Assembly: GCA_016704465.1 (NCBI GenBank)
Contig: JADJAD010000007.1
Span: forward strand, 486,527-550,526
Direction: 5' to 3'
DNA: 64,000 nt
Source: Gemmatimonadota bacterium
Lineage (GTDB): Bacteria > Gemmatimonadota > Gemmatimonadetes > Gemmatimonadales > Gemmatimonadaceae
Shown in pieces: positions 43,936 through 53,161 of the stretch. A program made the position numbers and the translations under genes. Position 1 is the stretch's first letter, and each line of letters starts with the position of its first letter. Under the pieces are notes generated by a model. The model saw only the letters and a program-made list of their open reading frames with translations, was not told the DNA's origin and searched no databases.

Positions 43936-44050
43936 TCGTCTTGCTCCGTAGCAGGCGCTAGCATTAGCTGCACGCCGTGTGCAAAATGGGAACCCGACCT
44001 CACGCGATGGGTACCCTCCCACGTCGTCAGCCTCCCAGGTACCGCTCGTT

Positions 44051-44629
44051 ATGGACTGCAGGACGTTCCGCCGCCAGCACGTAGCCTTCGTCGACGACAC
44101 CCTCCCCGGTATCGACGTTGTCCCGATGGAGCGTCATCGTGTCGAGTGCGCGTCCTGTGCTCGTCGGGATGCGGATGTTCGGCGCAGCCTTATGCTGATT
44201 CGGAACAACTTGCCGATGATCCAGCCGTCGGAGGAGTTTGCCCTCCGTCTGGCCCGACGTCTTGAGGCGGAGCGCGCGCGGAGCCTGACTCCGGTGCCGT
44301 TGTTCAAGGGTCCCGGGTTGCGTGGCTTCCTTTCGATGTCCATGGGGGTCGTAGCGCTCGGGCTACTGTCGGTGGCGCTGACGCATGAGCCGGAGCAGGA
44401 TCCCCAGACGGTCCGTCTTCCTCACGTGACGTTTCGCCCGTACGGCGCAACACTGGGAATGAACACGGCACTGCCGGTTGCGCCGCCGGCGTTCGTCGCC
44501 TCGGTGTCGACCGGAATGGCAGTTTGGCCTGCACTGATGATGATGGAAGAAGCGCAGTCGCGGTACGCGGACAGTCAGGACGATGGGTCGGTGCAGCCGG
44601 TTCGGTACAGCACTCCCGCGCCGCGTTAG
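44051..44629 (+). CDS. zinc-finger anti-sigma factor, one membrane segment
   Basis: 192 residues from ATG 44051. The start carries MDCRTFRRQHVAFVDD and HRVECASCARRD, an H-x3-C-x2-C zinc motif of the ZAS anti-sigma domain that clamps ECF sigma. A single membrane segment (about 96-117, FLSMSMGVVALGLLSVAL) is followed by a periplasmic tail with a second hydrophobic part (TGMAVWPALMMME). It should sequester the upstream sigma factor until an envelope signal triggers release. The frame is open 24 codons further upstream, but the domain begins at 44051. Confidence 0.85.
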   Translation: MDCRTFRRQHVAFVDDTLPGIDVVPMERHRVECASCARRDADVRRSLMLIRNNLPMIQPSEEFALRLARRLEAERARSLTPVPLFKGPGLRGFLSMSMGVVALGLLSVALTHEPEQDPQTVRLPHVTFRPYGATLGMNTALPVAPPAFVASVSTGMAVWPALMMMEEAQSRYADSQDDGSVQPVRYSTPAPR

Positions 44630-44635
44630 TCGAGC

Positions 44636-44662
44636 GCGCCGCGAGCGCCGCGAGCGCCGCGA
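44636..44662. repeat. 9-bp tandem array after the anti-sigma stop
   Basis: Three exact copies of GCGCCGCGA with partial units on both sides, starting 7 bp after the stop codon and 37 bp before holA. Confidence 0.85.
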
Positions 44663-44698
44663 GCAAGGCGACCTGATGCCGGCGCTATATTGGGCCCC

Positions 44699-45775
44699 AT
44701 GAGTGCCCAAGCGCACCGCGACCTGCGGAAGTCCATCCTGAATCGCGAATTCGACCCCGTGTACTATTTCCATGGGGACGATGAGTACCGCAAGGATGTC
44801 GCACTTCGCGCGCTCGTCGAGGGAGCGGCAGACGCCGCCACACGCGACTTCAACTTCGACCTGGTGCGTGGTGCGGACGTCTCGGATGACCAACTTGAGT
44901 CGGCGCTCAACACGCCGCCGATGATGGCTGATCGCCGTGTCGTGATCCTGCGCGACGTCGGCGCGGTCAAGAAGGAGGCGCGGGTGGTGCTGGAGCGCTA
45001 CCTGAGCCACCCGGCGCGCGACACCGTGCTGGTGATGCTCGCTCCGGCAGGCTTTCCCGGCACCTCCAAGAGCGACAAGGACCTGGACGCGGAGTTGAGG
45101 CGGCGGGCGACCGTGATCCCGTTCCCGGGGCTGGACGAGAAGGATGGTCACGCGTGGCTTTCGCAGCACGCGCGCGATGTGCACAATGTCGCCATCACCG
45201 ACGCGGCCGCCGGTCTGCTCTTGGCGCATGTTGGCGCCGATGCCGCGCAGTTGGCGTCCGAGCTGGACAAGCTGACGAGCTACACGCAGGAAGCGACCAT
45301 TGACGAGCAGGCCGTGCGCGATGTGGTCGGGATCCGACAGGAGGCGTCGATGAGCGACCTGCTCGACCGCGTGGCGGAGCGCAACGCACCGGCGGCCCTC
45401 GCCCTGATCGAGCCGGTGATGGCGCTACCAAAGTCGGGGTTGGTGCCGATCATCATGGCGCTCACCGTCCAGACGCTGGCGATCGGTTGGGGGCGGCAGG
45501 CGAAGGACCGCGGCATGCCCTCACAGCGCATGGAGAGCGATTTTTTCGCACTCCTGAAGGAGACCGGCGGCTACCCGATGCGTCCGTGGGGCGAGGCGAC
45601 GAAGTGCTGGGCGCGCCACATCAGCCGCTGGGACGCGGCGAGCGTGGAGCGCGCGCTCTCGGCGCTGCTGGCGGCCGACCGGGCCGTGAAGGATACCCGG
45701 ATCTCGTCCGAAGAGCAGCTGCTGGCTTCGCTGGTCCTCGCGCTCTGCACTCCCGCGCAGCGTACCGCTGCCTAA
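44699..45775 (+). CDS. holA: DNA polymerase III delta subunit
   Basis: 358 residues, the usual length. The N terminus has DPVYYFHGDDEYRKDVALRALV, the standard HolA opening with a degenerate nucleotide-binding fold; then VVILRDVGAVKKE, a clamp-contact region, and the C-terminal collar (LPKSGLVPIIMALTVQTLAIGWGRQAK and ISSEEQLLASLVLALC). Delta opens the beta clamp in the loader complex. ATG 44699 is preferred over a start three codons earlier. The frame is intact and the gene continues the replication theme of the window. Confidence 0.93.
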   Translation: MSAQAHRDLRKSILNREFDPVYYFHGDDEYRKDVALRALVEGAADAATRDFNFDLVRGADVSDDQLESALNTPPMMADRRVVILRDVGAVKKEARVVLERYLSHPARDTVLVMLAPAGFPGTSKSDKDLDAELRRRATVIPFPGLDEKDGHAWLSQHARDVHNVAITDAAAGLLLAHVGADAAQLASELDKLTSYTQEATIDEQAVRDVVGIRQEASMSDLLDRVAERNAPAALALIEPVMALPKSGLVPIIMALTVQTLAIGWGRQAKDRGMPSQRMESDFFALLKETGGYPMRPWGEATKCWARHISRWDAASVERALSALLAADRAVKDTRISSEEQLLASLVLALCTPAQRTAA

Positions 45776-45785
45776 CGACTCCTCC

Positions 45786-46807
45786 ATGACCGTGTTCCGT
45801 ACTCGCATCCTCCAGTCGCCGGTGTGGCTGGCGCTGGTATCGGCGCTCGTGCTTGCTCGCGCGGTACCGCTCGCGGCGCAGGAGCGTGACTCGACGGTGG
45901 CACGTGTGCAGCGCCTGGTGAACGCTGGGGACCGTCCGGGGGCTCGACGCCTGGCGGACTCGCTCCTGACGCTCGCGACCGACGGGACGAGCGCATATGC
46001 CGAGGCGCTGTATGCGCGCGCCTTCGCCTCGAGCAGCGCGGTTGAAGCGGAGCGCGACTACCTGCGCGTGAGCGTGGAGTACACGCTCTCACCGCGCGCG
46101 GAAGACGCGACAATGATGGTGGCACAGCTCAAGCTGGCGCGCAGCGACCGCATCGGGGCACGACGCAACTTCGAGCGGCTGGTCCGCGAGCACCCCATGG
46201 GGGCCCAGACTGCCAAGGCGGCGTTCTGGGCCGGACGACTCGCCCTCGAGGACGGTGATGGTGCGCGCGGCTGTCCGCTGTTGGGGAAGGCGAGGACCAC
46301 GGTGGCCGCCGACGATGTGGAGTTGGCCAATCAGGTGGAGTACTACGCGCAGCGCTGCAGCGCGAGCGCTCTGGCCGGCACTCCGCCGCCCCCGGCGGCC
46401 GAGCCCGTGATCGCGCCCACCCCGCCCACTGTCGCGAAGCCCGTGCCGACTCGCCCGGCTCCGCGGACACCGCCGCCTGCTCCCCAGCCCCGTGACACCG
46501 CCGGTGACACCGCCGGTGGACAGCACGCGCGAGGTCGTCCCCGAGCCGCCTGCCGAGCTCACGCCCCCGCCCGTGCCGGGAAAGGAATACACCGTGCAGG
46601 TCGCGGCTTTCCCCGAAACAACGGGATGCGGATGCCTTGGTGCAGGTCCTCATACAGCGTGGCTTTCCGGCGCGGACCTGGGGGACCAAGCCGCCGTTTC
46701 GCGTCCGGGTAGGGCGCTACGCGTCGCACGAGGACGCCGAAGGGGCGCAGAGCCGCTTGAAGGCGTCGCGCATCAACGGCGTGGTGGTGGAAGCCGAAGT
46801 CCCATGA
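45786..46807 (+). CDS. exported TPR-like/SPOR-domain protein, two frameshifts
   Basis: Reading in one frame stops making sense after about residue 235. With one base skipped in the C4 run at 46488-46491 and another in the A3 run at 46616-46618, the protein is 339 residues: a signal peptide ending ARAVPLAAQ, a helical TPR-like part (30-190), a proline-rich linker (TPPPPAAEP to PVTPPVDST) and a C-terminal SPOR domain (YTVQVAAF, then VQVLIQRGFPAR and FRVRVGRYASHEDAEGA) that binds denuded peptidoglycan. The corrected length is an exact multiple of three and the stop overlaps mutS as ATGA. It is either a sequencing artefact or a decayed gene. The N-terminal part alone would end at 46712. Confidence 0.75.
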
Positions 46808-49443
46808 GCCGCGACGGCACGCCGCTCATGCAGCAGTACCGGGACATCAAGTCGCGCCACCAGGAGGCGATCCTGATGTTCCGGATGGGAGACTTCTACG
46901 AGATGTTCTTCGAAGATGCCGAGGTGGCGTCGCGGGTCCTCGGGCTCACGCTGACGAGCCGCAACAACGGCGGCGCCTCGGATGTGCCGCTGGCGGGCGT
47001 GCCGGTGAGGGCGGTGAGCGACTATCTCCGCCGGCTGGTGCAGCACGGCTTTCGGGTGGTGATCTGCGAGCAGGTCGAGGACCCCAAGCTGGCCAAGGGG
47101 ATTGTGCGGCGCGAAGTGGTGGAGACCATCACGCCCGGTGCGGCGTTCGCCGACGACATGCTGGACGTGACGCGCAACAACTTCCTGTGCGCGGTGCATC
47201 GCGACGCGGACACGATCGGTATCGCCGCGGCCGATGTTTCCACGGGGGTGTTCCACCTCGTGGTCTCTCCCGCGCGTGACGCTGGGGCCGCGCTGGCACG
47301 CTTTGCGCCGAGCGAGGTGCTGGTGGCGCGCGAGTCCTCGATGGTCGGCGCCTCGGCGACACTGCAGGCAGACGGAGCGCTGGTGACGGAGCGCGACGGG
47401 TGGGAGTTCGATCCGGCGCTGGCGCGCGAGGAGCTGGCTCGGCATTTCGGCGTCCACTCACTGGAGGGCTTCGGGGTCGGCGGCGACGCCGACGCGGCCG
47501 TCGGGGCCGGCGGGGCGCTGCTGCGTTATGTCCGCGAGCTGCAACCAAGCGGACTGCCGCATCTTTCGCGCCCGACGCTGGAGCGTGCCGGCGGGGTGAT
47601 GCCGCTGGACGAGATGACACGGCGCAACCTGGAGTTGGTCGAGTCGCTGCGCGGTGAGAGCGACCACCCGAACGGTCGCGCCGCCGCCGAGCGCGCGGGG
47701 ACGCTGCTGGGAGTCCTTGACCGGACGCAGACGCCGATGGGCGCGAGGTTGCTGCGGCAGTGGTTGCTCGCCCCGTTGCTGGACCGCGGGGCGATTGACG
47801 CACGGCTGGATGCCGTGGGGGCGTTGGTGCATGACAGCCTGGCCCGCGGGGCGCTGCGCGAGGCACTGGACGGTGTTCGCGACGTGGAGCGACTGGGGAG
47901 CAAGGCGGCGGCTGGCCGGGCCACGCCTCGTGAGTTGGGAGCGCTGGGCAGCTCTCTCGCGCAGCTTCCGCGGGTTGCTGCGGCTTTCGCCCACCTCGCC
48001 GACTACGGATTGCTCGGCACCATCGCCGGACGATGGGATCCGTGCGCTGACCTATCGGAGGCCATCGCCTCGACGCTGGTCGATCGACCGCCGGTGGCCA
48101 TTGGGGATGAGGACGTGATCCGCCCCGGGGTGGACGCCGACCTCGACGCCCTGCGCGCCCTGCGCGATGGTGGGCGTGACGCGATCGCCAACATCCAGGC
48201 CGCGGAGCGCGAGCGCACGGGAATCGGCTCACTCAAGGTCGGGTACAATCGGGTCTTCGGGTATTACATCGAGATCACCAATGCCAACCGGCACCTGATT
48301 CCCGACGACTACCAGCGCCGCCAGACGCTGACCGGCGCGGAGCGCTACGTCACGCCGGCGCTGAAGGAATACGAGGAGAAGGTGCTGACGGCGACGGAGC
48401 AGATCGAGTCGCGCGAGCGGGAGCTGTTCGAGCAGGTCCGCACAAGCGCCGGTGGGGAGATCCGACGACTGCAGGAGGTCGCGACGCTGGTGGCGCAGCT
48501 CGACGTCCTCGGAACGCTGGCTGAGGTGGCGGCGACCGAACGCTACGTGCGCCCGGACATCACCGACGGGTTCGACCTGGACATTGTCGGGGGACGACAC
48601 CCGGTGGTGGAACGGATGATGCCGCGCGACAAGTTCATTCCCAACGATGTGCAGCTGACGGAAGCGGCGCGCATGGTCATCCTGACCGGGCCGAACATGG
48701 CCGGAAAGTCGACGATCTTGCGCCAGATCGGGCTGATCGTGCTGATCGCCCAGGTCGGGTCATTCGTCCCGGCCACGCGAGCGACGATCGGGATCGTGGA
48801 CCGGATCTTCACCCGGGTCGGGGCGAGCGACAACCTGGTGCGCGGGCAGTCGACGTTCATGGTGGAGATGGCGGAGACGAGTGCCATCCTGCACACCGCC
48901 ACGCCGCGCTCGCTCGTGCTGCTGGACGAGATCGGGCGCGGGACGTCGACCTACGATGGGGTCTCGATCGCCTGGGCGGTGAGCGAGCACCTTCACGACC
49001 GGACGGGGGCCAAGACCGTCTTTGCCACTCACTATCACGAGCTCACACAGTTGAGCCAGGAGCTGGCGGCGGTGCGCAACTTCAAGGTCGCCGTGCGCGA
49101 GGTTGGGGAGCAGGTGCTCTTCCTGCACCGCCTGCAGGCCGGCGGAGCGGACAGGTCGTACGGGATTGAGGTGGGACGGTTGGCGGGGCTGCCGGCGACG
49201 GTGATTGACCGGGCGCGCGCGGTGCTGAAGCTGCTGGAGGGGGAGCAGCTGGTGGCGGGACTGAATCCACAGCTGGGGGTCGGGAGGAAGGAGGCGGACG
49301 GAGGGGTGGCGCAACTGTCGCTGTTCGTTGCGGCACCGCATCCGGTGGTCGAGCGTCTCAAGTCGATCGATGCCAACCAACTGACGCCGCTCGATGCGCT
49401 GCGGCTGCTGGACGAGTTGGCGCGGACGGCGCGCGAAGCGTAG
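46804..49443 (+). CDS. mutS: DNA mismatch repair protein MutS
   Basis: 879 residues. The N-terminal mismatch-reading motif is MFRMGDFYEMFFEDA (Phe-x-Glu present); the connector, lever and clamp domains follow; the ATPase has Walker A TGPNMAGKSTIL, then LLDEIGRGTSTYDGVSIAWA and the ATHYHEL switch. It detects mismatches and calls MutL. The frame is open from 46492, but that part encodes the shifted SPOR linker; ATG 46804 overlaps the upstream stop as ATGA and matches the family start. No mutL is in the window. Confidence 0.97.
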   Translation: MSRDGTPLMQQYRDIKSRHQEAILMFRMGDFYEMFFEDAEVASRVLGLTLTSRNNGGASDVPLAGVPVRAVSDYLRRLVQHGFRVVICEQVEDPKLAKGIVRREVVETITPGAAFADDMLDVTRNNFLCAVHRDADTIGIAAADVSTGVFHLVVSPARDAGAALARFAPSEVLVARESSMVGASATLQADGALVTERDGWEFDPALAREELARHFGVHSLEGFGVGGDADAAVGAGGALLRYVRELQPSGLPHLSRPTLERAGGVMPLDEMTRRNLELVESLRGESDHPNGRAAAERAGTLLGVLDRTQTPMGARLLRQWLLAPLLDRGAIDARLDAVGALVHDSLARGALREALDGVRDVERLGSKAAAGRATPRELGALGSSLAQLPRVAAAFAHLADYGLLGTIAGRWDPCADLSEAIASTLVDRPPVAIGDEDVIRPGVDADLDALRALRDGGRDAIANIQAAERERTGIGSLKVGYNRVFGYYIEITNANRHLIPDDYQRRQTLTGAERYVTPALKEYEEKVLTATEQIESRERELFEQVRTSAGGEIRRLQEVATLVAQLDVLGTLAEVAATERYVRPDITDGFDLDIVGGRHPVVERMMPRDKFIPNDVQLTEAARMVILTGPNMAGKSTILRQIGLIVLIAQVGSFVPATRATIGIVDRIFTRVGASDNLVRGQSTFMVEMAETSAILHTATPRSLVLLDEIGRGTSTYDGVSIAWAVSEHLHDRTGAKTVFATHYHELTQLSQELAAVRNFKVAVREVGEQVLFLHRLQAGGADRSYGIEVGRLAGLPATVIDRARAVLKLLEGEQLVAGLNPQLGVGRKEADGGVAQLSLFVAAPHPVVERLKSIDANQLTPLDALRLLDELARTAREA

Positions 49444-49464
49444 GGGGCGGGTAGATTGCGTGGC

Positions 49465-49917
49465 ATGTGCTCCCTGTCCGCATCCACTCGACCGGGTGGG
49501 CCGCTGGCTGGTCTCGCCCTGCTGCTCCTGATGCCGCTGGCCGGTTGCGCGAGCGCCGAACAGAAGTCTGCGTCCCAGGTTGCCACGGCCGACTCCCTGC
49601 CGGTGTTCATCGGCGACTCGCTCCCCTTCCTGTATCCGCCCGGACCCTACATCGAGCGCATTCAGGACAACGTGACGCTGCGCATGTACCTGGACGAATT
49701 CGGCCGTCCGGTGCCGGATTCGACGCGCATCCACGAACACGCCACGCTGCCGGCATTCGACAGTTCGGCCTTGCGGGGGGCAAGGGATCTTGTGTTCCGT
49801 CCGGCGATCAAGGACGGCAAGCCGATCCCATTTCCGGTGCTCTTCCCGATCAAGTTTCGCGTTCCCGACGGTCCGCCGATGCCGGGCGATTCCGCCGACA
49901 CCGCCACCAGGCGTTAG
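49465..49917 (+). CDS. lipoprotein with TonB-C-like domain
   Basis: 150 residues from ATG 49465. The lipobox PLAGC makes it a lipoprotein. The C-terminal 85 residues read VTLRMYLDEFGRPVPDSTRIHEHATLPAFDSSALRGARDLVFRPAIKDGKPIPFPVLFPIKFRVP when taken piecewise, the beta-alpha-beta pattern of the TonB C-terminal domain, but without a membrane-anchored TonB helix. It may act as a stand-alone energy-transfer or envelope-binding module. Its stop lies within a CGTTAGGC octamer. It precedes the CBS gene by 13 bp. Confidence 0.78.
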   Translation: MCSLSASTRPGGPLAGLALLLLMPLAGCASAEQKSASQVATADSLPVFIGDSLPFLYPPGPYIERIQDNVTLRMYLDEFGRPVPDSTRIHEHATLPAFDSSALRGARDLVFRPAIKDGKPIPFPVLFPIKFRVPDGPPMPGDSADTATRR

Positions 49918-49930
49918 GCCCCTGCCGACC

Positions 49931-51352
49931 ATGACCGATACCCTGACCGAACTCTCCGCTCGCGTCCCGCGCAACCGCCTGCCGTACGGCTCGGTGCTGG
50001 AGACCATCGGGTGGACGCCGCTCATACAGCTCACGCGGATCACGCGCGGCTTGCGCACGCCGGTCTATGGCAAGGCGGACTTCTTCAACCCGGGCGGCTC
50101 GGTGAAGGACCGCATCGGACTCCCGATCATCGAGCAGGCCGAGCGCGACGGGACACTGCGTCCCGGCGGGACGATCGTCGAGGGGACGAGCGGCAACACC
50201 GGAGTGGGGCTCGCGCTCGTCGCGGCGGTCAAGGGTTATCGCTGCATCTTCACGATGCCCGACAAGATGTCGCAGGAGAAGGTGCGCCTGCTCAAGGCGT
50301 TTGGCGCCGAGGTGATCATCACGCCGACGGCGGTGCCGCCCGACCATCCGGACAACTATGTGATGATGGCCAAGCGCATCGCGGCCGAGACGCCGAACGC
50401 GGTCCTGGCCAACCAGTTCTACAATGCTGCCAACCCGGCCGCTCACGAGGCATCGACGGGGCCGGAGTTGTGGGAGCAGACCGAGGGGCGCATTACGCAC
50501 TTCGTGGCGGCGGCCGGCACCGGGGGAACGCTGACCGGGGTGGGCCGGTACCTCAAGGCGATGAATCCCAAGATTCAAATCATCGCCGGTGATCCGCAGG
50601 GATCGATCCTGGCTGAGCATTGGCGGAGCCACGGAGCGAACACGGTCGAGGGGGCACCGTACAAGGTGGAGGGGATCGGGCAGGACAAGCTCCCCGGAAC
50701 GCTGGACATGAGCGTCATCGACGAGTTCCAGACGGTGAGCGACAAGGATGCGTTTGCGATGGCGCGCCGGCTCACGCGCGAGGAGGGGCTATTCGTGGGC
50801 GGATCCGCGGGACTCATAACCCACGTGGCGCTGAACGTGGCGCGGCGCATCAACGACCCGGACGCGCTGGTGGTGACGTTCCTGTGCGACACGGGGGAGC
50901 GCTACCTGTCCAAGCTGTATAGCGACGAATGGATGCGCGAGAACCAGCTGCTGGAGGCGGACCGCGCGACGATCGCGCAGGTCATGAACCTCAAGGCGGG
51001 TGAGACGCCGGTGATGGTGAGTACCGCGCCCGGGGCACCGGTACGTCAGGCGTTGCGGCTGATGACGCTGCATGACATTTCGCAGTTACCGGTGATGGAC
51101 GGGCCGGTGTGCGTCGGATCGGTGACCGAGCATACACTCACGGCGCGGGCGCTGGAGAACCCGAAGCTGCTGGACTCGACCATTGGCGATGTCATGGAGC
51201 CGCCGTTCCCGATCATCGACGTCAATACACCGGCCGACAACGTGGCGAAGCTGCTGTCGAAGACGAACCCCGCAGTCCTGGTGCAGGCCAACGGGACGGT
51301 GCAGGGGATTGTCACGCGCGGCGATCTGCTGCAGTTCCTGATGGCGCGATGA
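49931..51352 (+). CDS. cystathionine beta-synthase-like enzyme with CBS pair
   Basis: 473 residues. The N-terminal 330 residues form a PLP fold-type II enzyme: the PLP lysine is in NPGGSVKDR, the phosphate loop is GTSGNTGVG, and GGSAGL lies near the end. The C-terminal 130 residues are two CBS motifs (VMNLKAGETPVMV, DVMEPPFPIIDVNTPADNVAKLL) that usually sense AdoMet or adenine nucleotides. It joins homocysteine and serine or acts as a cysteine synthase; fusion to CBS domains favours cystathionine beta-synthase. ATG 49931 is chosen because the frame before it encodes the preceding lipoprotein in another frame. Confidence 0.92.
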   Translation: MTDTLTELSARVPRNRLPYGSVLETIGWTPLIQLTRITRGLRTPVYGKADFFNPGGSVKDRIGLPIIEQAERDGTLRPGGTIVEGTSGNTGVGLALVAAVKGYRCIFTMPDKMSQEKVRLLKAFGAEVIITPTAVPPDHPDNYVMMAKRIAAETPNAVLANQFYNAANPAAHEASTGPELWEQTEGRITHFVAAAGTGGTLTGVGRYLKAMNPKIQIIAGDPQGSILAEHWRSHGANTVEGAPYKVEGIGQDKLPGTLDMSVIDEFQTVSDKDAFAMARRLTREEGLFVGGSAGLITHVALNVARRINDPDALVVTFLCDTGERYLSKLYSDEWMRENQLLEADRATIAQVMNLKAGETPVMVSTAPGAPVRQALRLMTLHDISQLPVMDGPVCVGSVTEHTLTARALENPKLLDSTIGDVMEPPFPIIDVNTPADNVAKLLSKTNPAVLVQANGTVQGIVTRGDLLQFLMAR

Positions 51353-51362
51353 CGGCGAGCGG

Positions 51363-51390
51363 ACGGGAGACGGGAGACGGGAGACGGGAG
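51363..51390. repeat. 7-bp tandem array, four copies of ACGGGAG
   Basis: Four exact copies of ACGGGAG between the CBS gene stop (51352) and the ddl start (51399). The same 28-bp array recurs at 54085 and, with variants, at 54745. Confidence 0.95.
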
Positions 51391-51398
51391 GTGGGCGG

Positions 51399-52405
51399 AT
51401 GAGAGTGACCGTACTCATGGGGGGTACGTCGAGCGAGCGGGACGTGTCGTTGGCCTCGGGGCTGCGTGTGGCGGGGGCGTTGCGCGAGGCTGGGCACGTG
51501 GTGCGGGTGGTAGATACGGTGCGGGGGGGGCTTTCTGTCGAGGAAGAGCAGGCGATGCTGGCGGGGGGCGGGTGGTGAAGACGGTTCCCCCGGACGTGCA
51601 GGCGCTGGCGCGCCTGAACCGACAGTTGCCGTCGACGCTCGAGCAGGTGGGCGAGACGGACGTGATCTTTCTGGCGCTGCATGGCGGGACCGGCGAAGAC
51701 GGGACGATTCAGGCGTTACTCGACCTGACCGGGATTCCGTATACGGGGAGCGGGCACCTGGCGAGCGCGCTGGCCATGGACAAGGACCTATCCAAACACC
51801 TGTTCCTTCGCGCGGGAGTTCCGACAGCGGCGTGGTTGATGGCTCCGGTTACGGAGGCGCAGGTCGAGCAGGCGCTCGGGTGGCCGGTCGTCGTGAAGCC
51901 GAGCAAGCAGGGATCGACCGTTGGCCTCTCACTCGTGCGCGATCCCGCGCTGCTCCAGGCGGCGATCGCCGAGGCGTTCGAGCACGACGACGAGGTCATG
52001 ATCGAGGCGTTCGTACCGGGGCGAGAGCTGACGGTTGGAATCCTCGGTGGCGAGGCGCTCCCGGTGGGTGAGATCATCCCCGTGAAAGAACTCTACGACT
52101 ACGAGTGCAAGTACACGCCAGGCATGGCGCGCGAGATCTTCCCCGCCGACCTGTCGGCGGAACAGACCGCCGAAATCCAGCGTCTAGCGAAGCGGGCGTT
52201 CGAGGCGTTAAAGCTCGGGGGGTGTGCGCGCATCGATTTTCGCATGACGTCGTCGGGTGAGTTCTCCTGTCTGGAGGCCAACACCCTTCCCGGCATGACC
52301 GAGCTCAGCCTGATTCCCCAGGCGGCGGCGGCGGCGGGGCTCTCGTTCCCGGCGTTGTGCGACCGCATCGTCCAGATCGCGACTTTGTCGAGGACTTCCC
52401 GGTAA
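51399..52405 (+). CDS. ddl: D-alanine-D-alanine ligase, one frameshift
   Basis: In frame from ATG 51399 the protein stops at 51576 after 59 residues (MRVTVLMGGTSSERDVSLAS). The rest continues in the -1 frame from about 51570: FLALHGGTGEDGTIQALLDLTGIPYTGSG, ATP-grasp PVVVKPSKQGSTVGLS, and LEANTLPGMTELSLIP. Adding one G to the G6 run at 51563-51568 gives 335 residues, a multiple of three, the normal Ddl length. It makes the D-Ala-D-Ala dipeptide for peptidoglycan, so an inactive copy would be lethal unless another exists. The run G-GGG-GGC is also in phase for a -1 slip (X-XXY-YYZ). Confidence 0.88.
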
Positions 52406-53065
52406 ATGAGCATCAACCCAGTGCTTGCCGCCGCGCTTGCCGGCATTCCGATCGGGATTCAGCGTCAGGGCATCTGTGCGGGGCGACGTCAACTGCTGAT
52501 CCGCTTCGCCGAGCCGGCGGAAACGGCGACGATGTACACATCGGATTCTCTGGCGCGCGAGGTTGCCCGCGGCGTGGCGCGCTCGCCGATCCACTCGGTG
52601 TGCATTTCGGGGCGTGACGCGCTGGGCAACGCGGAGTTCCTGGAGGCGGCGCTCAAGACCCTCGCCACGAAGACGCCGGTCATGGCCGACACTGATGGCC
52701 AACGTCCTGAAGCGATTGGGGCGCTTCATCCGTATTTATGGTTGGTGCAGGTCACCGTGGAAGCACCGGCGGCCGACGCGACGGTGGAGCGGGCCATGGA
52801 GACTGTGCGGGCGTCGGCGCACGCCGGTGTTCCGCACGCCGTGGTGGTGTCGGGGAGCGATGAGGCCAGTGACGCGGATTATTTGCGGATCGTCGAACAG
52901 GCACACGCGGCCAGTGCCGCGGTACAAGTCGTCGTACACCCCGGCCCGTCGACCGAGCGGGGGGTCATCGACCGGCGGTGGAGCGTGTTGGTCGAGCACG
53001 CCATGGGGTATCACACGGATGTCCGGATGGCGCTGCGTTTGAGCGGTCCGGCCACCGTCCGATAG
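52406..53065 (+). CDS. uncharacterised protein, QueE/radical SAM-like without the cluster
   Basis: 219 residues, starting at the base after the ddl TAA. The N terminus IPIGIQRQGICAGRRQLLIRFAEP parallels QueE (IQGEG-x-AGR-x(4)-VRF), and HSVCISGRDALGNAEFLEAALKTL to VMADTDGQRPEAI parallels the VVxTGGEPLxxxxFL...L and TNG region of radical SAM activating enzymes. But the CxxxCxxC cluster motif is absent; only two cysteines remain in separate places. The resemblance is by eye and may be coincidental. If real it is a catalytically dead or reassigned homologue. queF lies 1.3 kb downstream. Confidence 0.4.
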   Translation: MSINPVLAAALAGIPIGIQRQGICAGRRQLLIRFAEPAETATMYTSDSLAREVARGVARSPIHSVCISGRDALGNAEFLEAALKTLATKTPVMADTDGQRPEAIGALHPYLWLVQVTVEAPAADATVERAMETVRASAHAGVPHAVVVSGSDEASDADYLRIVEQAHAASAAVQVVVHPGPSTERGVIDRRWSVLVEHAMGYHTDVRMALRLSGPATVR

Positions 53066-53161
53066 CAGTTTGTCGCGGCGCCCCGAGAGATGAACGGAAC
53101 AGTTGTGCCGGCCCAGCGATAGATATAGCAGTTCCCTTTTTCGTTCGCATGACCTGAGCCG

